The position numbers were made by a program, and so were the translations under genes. A stretch of DNA of 42,340 bases, taken from RGIG4576 sp964536025. GTDB taxonomy: Bacteria > Bacteroidota > Bacteroidia > Bacteroidales > Muribaculaceae. Positions 15,932 through 23,533 of the stretch are shown here, in pieces. The notes beneath the pieces were generated by a model. The model made no database searches. It was not told the DNA's origin and saw nothing but the letters and a program-made list of their open reading frames with translations. The stretch is from NCBI GenBank assembly GCA_964536025.1, contig CAZHXA010000019.1, positions 1 to 42,340 on the forward strand. The letters are read 5' to 3'. Numbering within the stretch: position 1 is the first letter of the stretch; every line of letters starts with the position of its first letter.

Positions 15932-18523
15932 ATGAATTTCAACAATTTCACAATCAAATCACAAGAGGCAGTGCAAAAATCTGTACAAATTGCTCGAGAT
16001 TATGGAAATCAAGCAATAGAGCCTGCACATTTGCTTAAAGCCATGATTGAAGAAGGTGAATCTGTTATAAAGTTCATCTTTCAGAAACTTGGTTTGAATG
16101 ACTCTATGATAATGCAAACTCTCGACAGAGAGATTGCAAAATACCCTCGAATAAGTGGAGGACAAGATCCTTATTTAAGTAATTCGGCAAATGATTCACT
16201 TACTAAAGCAATAGATTATGCAAAAAAGCAAGGCGATGAATATGTAACAATCGAAACCATGCTTATGGGTATTCTTTTATCTAATAATCCTACTTCTACA
16301 ATTTTGAAAGATGCTGGTATGACGGTAAAAGAGCTTGAGGTTGCAATAGCCGAGTTGAGAAAAGGAAAGACAGCAACGAGTCAAGGTGCGGAAGAACAAT
16401 ATAATGCATTAAGTAAATATGCTATAAACTTGAATGAACGTGCGAGGACGGGGAAATTGGACCCTGTAATTGGTCGAGATGAGGAAATTAGGCGTGTATT
16501 GCAAATATTGAGTAGACGTACCAAGAATAATCCAATGCTTATAGGTGAACCGGGAACCGGTAAAACAGCTATTGCAGAAGGATTGGCACAGCGTATTGTG
16601 CGAGGGGATGTTCCTGAAAATTTAAAAACAAAACAAGTATTTTCGCTTGATATGGGAGCACTTGTAGCAGGTGCAAAATATAAAGGAGAATTTGAGGAGC
16701 GTTTGAAATCAATAGTTAATGAAATCATTAAATCCGATGGTGAAATAATTTTGTTTATTGATGAAATACATACGCTTGTAGGTGCCGGAAAGGGAGAAGG
16801 TGCAATGGATGCTGCAAATATATTAAAACCGGCTCTTGCTCGAGGTGAATTACGCAGTATTGGTGCCACTACTCTTGATGAATATCAAAAGTATTTTGAA
16901 AAAGATAAAGCACTTGAACGTCGTTTCCAGAAAGTTATGGTTGATGAACCTGATGAAGAAAGTGCAATTGCTATTCTTAGAGGGTTGAAAGAGCGTTATG
17001 AAAATCATCATCATGTGCGTATTCTTGATGAGGCAATTATCGCTGCAGTTCAATTATCAGAACGATATATAACAGATCGTTTTTTACCGGATAAGGCTAT
17101 TGACCTTATAGATGAAGCGGCAGCTAAATTACGTATGGAGATAGATTCTGTTCCTCAAGCTCTTGATGATATTAATAGGCGTATTGCTCAATTGGAAATA
17201 GAACGAGAAGCTATTAAAAGAGAGGGTGACGAAAATAAGGTTAGACAAATAGACCAAGAACTTGCCAATTTAAGGGAAGAGCAGAAGGAATATACTGCAA
17301 AATGGAAGGCTGAAAAAGAGCTAATTAATAAAATACAACAAAATAAGGTTGATATTGAGCAGTTGAATTTTGAAGCTGAACGTGCCGAACGTGATGGTGA
17401 TTATGCAAGAGTTGCTGAAATTCGTTATTCTCGTATAAAGCAAAAACAAGATGAAAATGTAGCTATTCAAGAACAACTACATAAAATGCAAGGAGACAAA
17501 GCTCTTATCAAAGAAGAAATTGATTCCGAAGATATAGCCGATGTCGTTTCTCATTGGACCGGTATTCCTGTAAGTAAAATGGTTCAAAGCGAGCGAGAAA
17601 AATTATTGCATTTAGAGGAAGAATTGCACAAACGTGTTGTAGGACAAAATGAAGCTATAAGTGCTGTTGCCGATGCTGTGCGTCGTAGCCGTGCAGGGTT
17701 GAATGACCCTCGTCGTCCTCTTGGCTCTTTTATCTTTTTGGGTACGACAGGTGTGGGTAAAACAGAATTAGCAAAAGCGTTAGCGGACTATCTGTTTGAC
17801 GATGAAAATATGATGACGCGTATTGATATGAGTGAGTATCAAGAGAAATTTTCTGTTACTCGTCTTATAGGTTCACCTCCGGGATATGTAGGATATGATG
17901 AAGGAGGACAACTAACTGAAGCCGTAAGACGTAAACCTTATTCAGTCGTTTTGTTTGATGAAATAGAAAAAGCTCATCCTGATGTGTTTAATGTTTTATT
18001 ACAAGTCCTTGATGATGGTCGATTAACCGATAATAAAGGACGACTTGTAAATTTTAAAAACACTATCATAATTATGACGTCAAATCTTGGTTCAGCGTTG
18101 ATTCGTGAACGAATGGAAGGTTTGAACGAAAACAACCGCAATCAAGTGATAGAGACTACCAGAAATGAAGTTCTTGAAATGTTGAAAAAGACTATTCGTC
18201 CTGAATTTTTAAATCGTATTGACGAAATTATAATGTTTACGCCTTTAAATGAGAAGGAAATTTTGGAAATAGTGAATTTGCAAATAAATAGTATTCAAAA
18301 GATGCTTTTAAAGAATGGAATTTCGCTTACAGTAACGCCTAATGCTTTACGTTTGCTTGCAAAAGAAGGTTATGATCCTGAATTTGGTGCAAGACCTGTA
18401 AAACGAGTTATACAGCGTCTTATTCTTAATCAATTATCAAAAGATATATTGGCACAAAAAATAGATGGAACACGTCCTATTGTTATTGATGAGCAAAATG
18501 ATTGTTTATGCTTTAAAAATTAA
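15932..18523 (+). CDS. clpB: ATP-dependent disaggregase chaperone ClpB
   Basis: A hexameric AAA+ chaperone that rescues aggregated proteins with DnaK. It has 863 residues, full length. The N domain spans 1-145 with its two Clp_N repeats. NBD1 has Walker A GEPGTGKT (205-212) and Walker B LFIDEIHTLVGAG. A coiled-coil M domain (about 400-530, Glu/Lys/Gln-rich) marks it as ClpB rather than ClpA or ClpC. NBD2 has Walker A GTTGVGKT (about 604-611), VLFDEIEKAHPDV and the arginine-finger region RPEFLNRIDEII. It is a single gene with its own terminator. Stress control is likely, but I can see only the repeats upstream, not a known heat-shock element. Confidence 0.96.
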   Translation: MNFNNFTIKSQEAVQKSVQIARDYGNQAIEPAHLLKAMIEEGESVIKFIFQKLGLNDSMIMQTLDREIAKYPRISGGQDPYLSNSANDSLTKAIDYAKKQGDEYVTIETMLMGILLSNNPTSTILKDAGMTVKELEVAIAELRKGKTATSQGAEEQYNALSKYAINLNERARTGKLDPVIGRDEEIRRVLQILSRRTKNNPMLIGEPGTGKTAIAEGLAQRIVRGDVPENLKTKQVFSLDMGALVAGAKYKGEFEERLKSIVNEIIKSDGEIILFIDEIHTLVGAGKGEGAMDAANILKPALARGELRSIGATTLDEYQKYFEKDKALERRFQKVMVDEPDEESAIAILRGLKERYENHHHVRILDEAIIAAVQLSERYITDRFLPDKAIDLIDEAAAKLRMEIDSVPQALDDINRRIAQLEIEREAIKREGDENKVRQIDQELANLREEQKEYTAKWKAEKELINKIQQNKVDIEQLNFEAERAERDGDYARVAEIRYSRIKQKQDENVAIQEQLHKMQGDKALIKEEIDSEDIADVVSHWTGIPVSKMVQSEREKLLHLEEELHKRVVGQNEAISAVADAVRRSRAGLNDPRRPLGSFIFLGTTGVGKTELAKALADYLFDDENMMTRIDMSEYQEKFSVTRLIGSPPGYVGYDEGGQLTEAVRRKPYSVVLFDEIEKAHPDVFNVLLQVLDDGRLTDNKGRLVNFKNTIIIMTSNLGSALIRERMEGLNENNRNQVIETTRNEVLEMLKKTIRPEFLNRIDEIIMFTPLNEKEILEIVNLQINSIQKMLLKNGISLTVTPNALRLLAKEGYDPEFGARPVKRVIQRLILNQLSKDILAQKIDGTRPIVIDEQNDCLCFKN

Positions 18524-18542
18524 CATAAATGATAACTAAATT

Positions 18543-18578
18543 AAACGGTTGGGGAGATTTTTCTTCAACCGTTTTTTT
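18543..18578 (+). terminator. Intrinsic terminator of clpB
   Basis: AAACGGTTG (18543-18551) pairs with CAACCGTTT (18566-18574), and the T run extends to 18578. Confidence 0.85.
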
Positions 18579-18638
18579 ATAAGAGTAAAATTAAGAAACT
18601 TATGTTATAGTGTAACAATAAGTTTGGTTATTTTATCT

Positions 18639-18681
18639 ATAATATGGGTGTTAGATATTTGTTTAAATGGATGTATCTTTG
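18639..18681 (+). promoter_or_regulatory. Promoter region of the AraC-type regulator gene
   Basis: -7 element TATCTTTG (18674-18681), 41 bases before the ATG. Upstream, ATAATATGGGT (18639-18649) matches ten of eleven bases of ATAATTTGGGT at 19675-19685, ahead of the next gene. It is a candidate shared regulator site. Confidence 0.45.
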
Positions 18682-18722
18682 TAAATATTAAATTGAAATG
18701 GTATTTACTGTAATAAAATATT

Positions 18723-19619
18723 ATGGAAGAGATAAGATTTGATACTATTCAGCAAGTTAATGATTATTATGGTATTACAACGTTGCACCCAATGGTGACT
18801 GTTGTTCATTTGAAACGTGAACAAGCTGAATTACCTTCTAACTATAAAATATATTATGGTTTGTATGCAATTTGGCTTAAAGAAACAAAAGGTTGTACTT
18901 TATCTTATGGGAGAACTCCTTACGATTATGATGAACAGACTGTAACATCATTTGAACCCGGACAAACCATAACAGTAAATAATACAAATAATAACGTTCG
19001 TCCACGATGTATCGGTTTGTTGTTTCATCCTGATTTTTTATGTCGTACAAATCTTGGACGTACTATACAAAAATATGATTTTTTCTCTTATAGCAGTACT
19101 GAAGCATTGCATTTATCTGAAAATGAAGTTTCTGTATTTAAACAGGTTCTTTCGATGATAGAAAATGAAGTAAAACATCCAATAGACAATCATACGCGTG
19201 GGCTTATAGTTTCTAATATAGAACTTTTATTAAATTATTGTTTACGCTTCTATGATCGTCAATTTATAACGCGTGAAGAAATAAATCATTCAGTAGTTAA
19301 GCAATTTGATTTGTTGTTGAAGGATTATATAAAAAATAAAGCACAAATAGAAGGATTGCCTACGGTAAACTATTTTGCCGATAAATGTTGTCTTTCTACG
19401 GCTTATTTTGGGCAGTTGGTCAAAAGTGAAATAGGAAGGACAGCAAAAGATTTTATAAATGATAGAATTTTAGCAGTAGCAAAAGAATATCTGAATGATG
19501 TTCAGCTTGCTGTAAATCAAATAGGGGAGATGCTTGGGTTTGAGTATTCACAACATTTTGTTCGATTTTTTAAACAGCATACAGGGAAGACTCCCAATGA
19601 ATATAGAAAGGCAGTATGA
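18723..19619 (+). CDS. AraC-family transcription regulator
   Basis: A 298-residue DNA-binding protein. The C-terminal 100 residues form the double helix-turn-helix: NYFADKCCLSTAYFGQLVKS, then QLAVNQIGEMLGFEYSQHFV, and the family signature ending FKQHTGKTPNEYRKAV. The N-terminal 190 residues form the sensor part, probably a cupin-like barrel, with no recognisable ligand motif. Its placement just upstream of a flavodoxin-fold protein and an alpha/beta hydrolase, with a shared sequence motif before both transcripts, suggests it controls them and possibly itself. The ligand is unknown. Confidence 0.9.
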   Translation: MEEIRFDTIQQVNDYYGITTLHPMVTVVHLKREQAELPSNYKIYYGLYAIWLKETKGCTLSYGRTPYDYDEQTVTSFEPGQTITVNNTNNNVRPRCIGLLFHPDFLCRTNLGRTIQKYDFFSYSSTEALHLSENEVSVFKQVLSMIENEVKHPIDNHTRGLIVSNIELLLNYCLRFYDRQFITREEINHSVVKQFDLLLKDYIKNKAQIEGLPTVNYFADKCCLSTAYFGQLVKSEIGRTAKDFINDRILAVAKEYLNDVQLAVNQIGEMLGFEYSQHFVRFFKQHTGKTPNEYRKAV

Positions 19620-19637
19620 ATGATTAATTAAGTAAAT

Positions 19638-19666
19638 AAGGCAGTTCGGTGAGAACTGCTTTTTTT
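19638..19666 (+). terminator. Intrinsic terminator of the AraC-type gene
   Basis: AAGGCAGTTC (19638-19647) with GAACTGCTTT (19653-19662), one G-U, 5-base loop, T run to 19666. Confidence 0.85.
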
Positions 19667-19671
19667 ATATT

Positions 19672-19738
19672 CCCATAATTTGGGTAATTTATTCAATAAT
19701 TCAGTTATTTATTTCATTTATAATGAAAATTATCTTTG
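19672..19738 (+). promoter_or_regulatory. Promoter and candidate operator of the flavodoxin-fold gene
   Basis: Partial palindrome CCCATAATTTGGG (19672-19684), overlapping the motif shared with the regulator's own upstream region, and -7 element TATCTTTG (19731-19738), 41 bases before the ATG. The -7 sequence and its distance to the start codon are identical to those of the regulator gene. Confidence 0.45.
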
Positions 19739-19779
19739 CTAATGAAATTAAATAAAAAACTAATTAATATTAATAAGAA

Positions 19780-20340
19780 ATGGAAACAAAGAAAATTTTA
19801 ATGTCGGTATTGGCTGTTATTATGTGTTTTATTGGTGCAAAATGTGTAAATAATTATAATAGTGAACAACATAATACGGATATGAGTAAGAAAATATTAT
19901 TTATTAATGGTAGTCCTAATAAAAATGGTAATACAGCAAATCTTGCAAAAATATTATTAAGGGGGCATGATTATGAAACTTTGAATTTGTGTGATTTTAG
20001 AATAAACTTCTATGGTCAGTCTATAGACAGAGACCAGTTTGAGGAGATTTTGTTGAAAATGAAAAATGCAGATGTTATTGTTATAGGCTCTCCTGTTTAT
20101 TGGCATAATATATGTGCTTCGGTACGTACTATCATGGAGCGTTTTTATGGCAATGTATCATCGGAGACTTTATTGGGGAAAGATTTATTCTTTATATATC
20201 AAGGAGAAGCTCCAACTAAGATGATGATAGATGATGGTGAATATACAATGAGTAGGTTTGCAAAATTATATGGATTAAATTATAAAGGAATGATAAATTC
20301 TGAAAATCAAGCAAAAACAATGAATGATAAATTGAAATAA
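19780..20340 (+). CDS. Flavodoxin-fold NAD(P)H-dependent FMN reductase-like protein
   Basis: The core (from residue 35, MSKKILFINGSPNKNGNT) is a typical FMN-binding flavodoxin/NADPH-FMN reductase fold: phosphate loop NGSPNKNGNT, then ADVIVIGSPVYWHNICASVR with the flavin-contacting SPVYW. Such proteins reduce quinones, iron or other acceptors. Unusually, ATG 19780 adds a hydrophobic stretch (MSVLAVIMCFIGAKC) and a polar spacer before the core, which would export it or anchor it to the membrane. An internal ATG at 19882 would give the ordinary cytoplasmic 152-residue form. The -7 element 41 bases ahead supports the longer start. It lies between the AraC regulator and a damaged hydrolase gene. 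The electron acceptor is unknown. Confidence 0.8.
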   Translation: METKKILMSVLAVIMCFIGAKCVNNYNSEQHNTDMSKKILFINGSPNKNGNTANLAKILLRGHDYETLNLCDFRINFYGQSIDRDQFEEILLKMKNADVIVIGSPVYWHNICASVRTIMERFYGNVSSETLLGKDLFFIYQGEAPTKMMIDDGEYTMSRFAKLYGLNYKGMINSENQAKTMNDKLK

Positions 20341-20366
20341 ATATATAATATTGACAATATATCAAG

Positions 20367-20432
20367 ATGAAAATATATAAAGTGTATACTTATTATAAGT
20401 TACTGCTTGTTTGTAATAACTATTTCAGCTAA
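20367..20432 (+). other. Detached 5' fragment, signal-peptide-like
   Basis: ATG 20367 starts a 21-residue frame, MKIYKVYTYYKLLLVCNNYF and one more residue, then TAA at 20430. It looks like the start of an exported protein and lies in a different frame from the hydrolase that follows. The two frames overlap at 20420-20429. It is best read as the separated beginning of that gene. Confidence 0.4.
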
Positions 20433-20473
20433 ATATAAATATTTGGAAATTCCCAAAAGGAATAAAAAGTAAA

Positions 20474-21322
20474 TTGCCGGCTATTGCAGTGAGCGGTCCT
20501 TTTGGTGCCGTAAAAGAACAAGCGAGTGGCTTATATGCTCAGCATTTAGCTGAACAAGGATTTGTAACTATTGCATTTGACCCTTCTTTTACCGGAGAGA
20601 GTGGGGGAATACCACGATATTCTTCATCAATGGATATAAATACTGAAGATTTTTGTGCAGCAATAGATTTTCTATCTTGTAGTGAATTGGTTGATGCAGA
20701 AAGAATAGGAATACTTGGAATCTGTGGCTGGGGTGGCATTGCTTTAAATGCTGCAGCTCTTGATCCTCGTATAAAAACTACTGTAAGTGTAACATTATAT
20801 AACCTTACAAGGGTTACGCAGAAAGGTTATTATGATGTAATGGATGAAACTGCTCGTTATAAATTGAAAGTTAAGTTAGCGAAACAACGCACCGATGAAT
20901 ATCGTAATGGAAAAATAATACCACAAGGAGGTTTGCCTGAAAAAACAACAGAAGATGCTCCTAATTTCTTTAAAGAATATTTAGCTTACTATAAATCAAA
21001 AGAAAGAGGTTATCATTCAAGGTCTTTAAATTCTAATATGGGATGGAATATTACGTCACAACTCATGCGGTTAAATCAGAATTTGTGGATTTCTGCCTCA
21101 GAAATTCGTACTCCGGTGTTGATTGTTCATGGAGAAAAGGCTCATAGTAGGTATTTTTGTGAAGAAGCTTATGAAAAACTTACAAGAGGGAAATATGGAG
21201 ATAATAAAAAAATGTTGATTGTACCAAATGCTACACATTGTGATTTATATGATGGTGGAGATGGTAATTATATTCCATGGACACAAATAACTGATTTTTT
21301 GAAATTTAATTTATATGTATGA
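20474..21322 (+). CDS. Alpha/beta hydrolase, dienelactone hydrolase type, 5' end damaged
   Basis: The 282 residues from TTG 20474 give most of an alpha/beta hydrolase: LPAIAVSGPFGAVKEQ, AFDPSFTGESGG, nucleophile elbow GICGWGG (Cys as nucleophile, as in dienelactone hydrolases), TPVLIVHGEKAHS and the catalytic histidine in NATHCDLYDG. The same frame is open back to 20420 (reading WKFPKGIKSK before the TTG) but contains no ATG. Proteins of this type normally have a signal peptide and some 40 more residues before the 'PKG' turn. Here a signal-like start (20367) is out of frame and the intervening segment is gone. A small deletion plus frameshift is likely, so the gene is probably non-functional or weakly expressed. 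The substrate is unknown. Confidence 0.65.
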   Translation: MPAIAVSGPFGAVKEQASGLYAQHLAEQGFVTIAFDPSFTGESGGIPRYSSSMDINTEDFCAAIDFLSCSELVDAERIGILGICGWGGIALNAAALDPRIKTTVSVTLYNLTRVTQKGYYDVMDETARYKLKVKLAKQRTDEYRNGKIIPQGGLPEKTTEDAPNFFKEYLAYYKSKERGYHSRSLNSNMGWNITSQLMRLNQNLWISASEIRTPVLIVHGEKAHSRYFCEEAYEKLTRGKYGDNKKMLIVPNATHCDLYDGGDGNYIPWTQITDFLKFNLYV

Positions 21323-21333
21323 ATGATAAAATT

Positions 21334-21364
21334 AAACGAGTCGAGATTTTTTCTCGACTCGTTT
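21334..21364. terminator. Bidirectional terminator between hydrolase and mutB
   Basis: Perfect 13-bp stem, AAACGAGTCGAGA (21334-21346) with 21352-21364 and a 5-T loop. It lies at a convergent junction and has T-rich flanks on both strands. Confidence 0.85.
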
Positions 21365-21397
21365 CGTTTAATTGTTAATGAACAAAAGTTCTGTATT

Positions 21398-23533
21398 TTA
21401 TTCTTCATCAAGAAGGATTTCAAGCATCTTAATAACAGATGTTGCGACTGGAGTTCCGGGGCCAAAGATTGCAGATACACCGGCTTTATACAAGAAGTCA
21501 TAATCTTGTGCCGGAATTACACCACCGGCAACAACTATAATGTCTTCACGACCGAGTTTTTTCAATTCTTCAATCACTTGAGGAAGAAGAGTCTTGTGAC
21601 CAGCTGCAAGAGATGATGCTCCAAGAATGTGGACGTCGTTTTCTACAGCTTGACGTGCAGCTTCTGCCGGAGTTTGGAACAAAGGTCCCATATCTACGTC
21701 AAAACCACAATCGGCATAACCTGTTGCTACAACTTTAGCACCACGGTCGTGACCATCTTGTCCCATCTTTGCAATCATTATACGAGGTTGACGACCTTCT
21801 TTCTTAGCAAACTTCTCACACAATTCTTGTGCTTTCTTGAAGTTGTCATCGTTTTTAGCTTCTGATGAATACACTCCTGATATAGTTTTAATTACAGCTT
21901 TATATCGACCTACAACTTCTTCGCAAGCGTCCGAAATTTCACCAAGAGAAGCACGAACACCGGCAGCTTTAACGGCAAGATCAAGTAGGTTTCCTTTTTT
22001 AGTTCTCACACATTCAGTGATAGCAGCAAGAGCTTGTTTAACAGCTTCTTCATCGCGGTTTTTACGCAATTCAGCAAGACGTTCAACTTGTTCTTTACGA
22101 ACTTCGGTATTGTCAATTTCAAGAATATCAAGAGGAGCTTCTTCTGCAAGACGATATTTATTTATACCTACAATAGTTTGTTGTCCTGAATCGATACGAG
22201 CTTGTGTGCGAGCAGCAGCTTCTTCGATACGCATCTTAGGAATACCTGATTCGATAGCTTTAGCCATACCACCAAGTTTTTCAACTTCTTGTAAGTGTTC
22301 CCAAGCTTTATGTGCAATCTCATTGGTAAGAGCTTCTACATAGTAAGAACCTGCCCATGGGTCAACTTCTTTACATATAGAAGTTTCTTGTTGAATGTAT
22401 ATTTGGGTATTACGAGCAATACGAGCTGAGAAATCGGTAGGAAGTGCAATAGCTTCATCAAGTGCATTAGTGTGCAATGATTGAGTATGTCCGAGTGCAG
22501 CTGCCATTGCTTCAATACAAGTACGTCCAACGTTGTTGAATGGGTCTTGCTCTGTAAGAGACCATCCGGAAGTTTGGCTGTGTGTACGTAGTGCAAGTGA
22601 TTTTGGGTTCTTAGGACCAAATTGATTAACTATTTTAGCCCATAGCATACGAGCTGCACGCATTTTAGCTATTTCCATAAAGAAGTGCATGCTGATACCC
22701 CAGAAGAAAGATAGGCGAGGAGCGAATTGGTCAATAGACATACCGGCATTAACTCCTGCACGAAGGTATTCAAGACCATCGGCAAGGGTGTAAGCAAGTT
22801 CTATATCGGCAGTAGCTCCGGCTTCTTGCATGTGATATCCTGAAATGGAAATAGAGTTGAACTTAGGCATGTTTTGAGATGTGTACTCAAAAATATCGGC
22901 AATAATACGCATTGAGAATTCAGGTGGATAAATATAGGTATTACGCACCATGAATTCCTTCAAGATATCATTTTGGATAGTTCCAGCCATTTCATCAAGT
23001 TTAGCCCCTTGTTCAAGACCTGCGTTGATGTAGAAAGCTAAAACAGGAAGAACAGCTCCGTTCATTGTCATAGAAACAGACATTTTGTTTAATGGAATAC
23101 CATCGAACAAAACTTTCATGTCTTCAATGGAGCATATTGATACTCCGGCTTTACCTACATCACCTACAACACGTTCATGGTCGGCATCATAACCGCGGTG
23201 TGTGGGAAGGTCAAATGCAACAGAAAGTCCTTTTTGTCCTGATGCAAGATTACGACGATAGAAAGCATTTGATTCGGCAGCAGTAGAGAATCCTGCATAT
23301 TGGCGTACAGTCCACGGACGCATAGCGTACATACCGCTGTACGGACCTCTCAAGAATGGAGGAATACCTGCTACATATTCAAGATGTTCAAGCCCTTCTA
23401 AGTCATTTTTTGTATATATAGGTTTTACCGGTATAAGTTCCGGAGTCAACCAAGTTTCGCCTTCAGCAATCGGATTATGCTTAACTTTAAAAGCATCGGT
23501 TGCGATATCTATATTTTTAAAATTAGGTTTCAT
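21398..23533 (-). CDS. mutB: Methylmalonyl-CoA mutase large subunit
   Basis: With MutA, interconverts succinyl-CoA and (R)-methylmalonyl-CoA using adenosylcobalamin, the key step of succinate-to-propionate fermentation. It has 711 residues. The catalytic TIM barrel (about 40-530) includes RPWTVRQYAGFSTA, RNLASGQKGLSVAFDLPTHR and GISMHFFMEIAKMRAAR. The B12-binding domain (about 575-711) has DGHDRG (593-598, with H595 as lower cobalt ligand), then the SxL motif in LGASSLAAGHKTL and the VAGGVIP turn. Its ATG overlaps the mutA stop by four bases (ATGA), so the two are translationally coupled. No epimerase or meaB chaperone gene is adjacent. Confidence 0.97.
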   Translation of the reverse strand: MKPNFKNIDIATDAFKVKHNPIAEGETWLTPELIPVKPIYTKNDLEGLEHLEYVAGIPPFLRGPYSGMYAMRPWTVRQYAGFSTAAESNAFYRRNLASGQKGLSVAFDLPTHRGYDADHERVVGDVGKAGVSICSIEDMKVLFDGIPLNKMSVSMTMNGAVLPVLAFYINAGLEQGAKLDEMAGTIQNDILKEFMVRNTYIYPPEFSMRIIADIFEYTSQNMPKFNSISISGYHMQEAGATADIELAYTLADGLEYLRAGVNAGMSIDQFAPRLSFFWGISMHFFMEIAKMRAARMLWAKIVNQFGPKNPKSLALRTHSQTSGWSLTEQDPFNNVGRTCIEAMAAALGHTQSLHTNALDEAIALPTDFSARIARNTQIYIQQETSICKEVDPWAGSYYVEALTNEIAHKAWEHLQEVEKLGGMAKAIESGIPKMRIEEAAARTQARIDSGQQTIVGINKYRLAEEAPLDILEIDNTEVRKEQVERLAELRKNRDEEAVKQALAAITECVRTKKGNLLDLAVKAAGVRASLGEISDACEEVVGRYKAVIKTISGVYSSEAKNDDNFKKAQELCEKFAKKEGRQPRIMIAKMGQDGHDRGAKVVATGYADCGFDVDMGPLFQTPAEAARQAVENDVHILGASSLAAGHKTLLPQVIEELKKLGREDIIVVAGGVIPAQDYDFLYKAGVSAIFGPGTPVATSVIKMLEILLDEE

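Noticed and set aside
16381..16869. 162-codon open frame antisense to clpB
   Set aside because: It is a shadow of the clpB reading frame: low-complexity Ser/Ile composition, no domain, fully inside a conserved gene.
21837..22343. 168-codon open frame antisense to mutB
   Set aside because: Arg/Ser/Ala-rich mirror of mutB codons, with no start signal or known fold.
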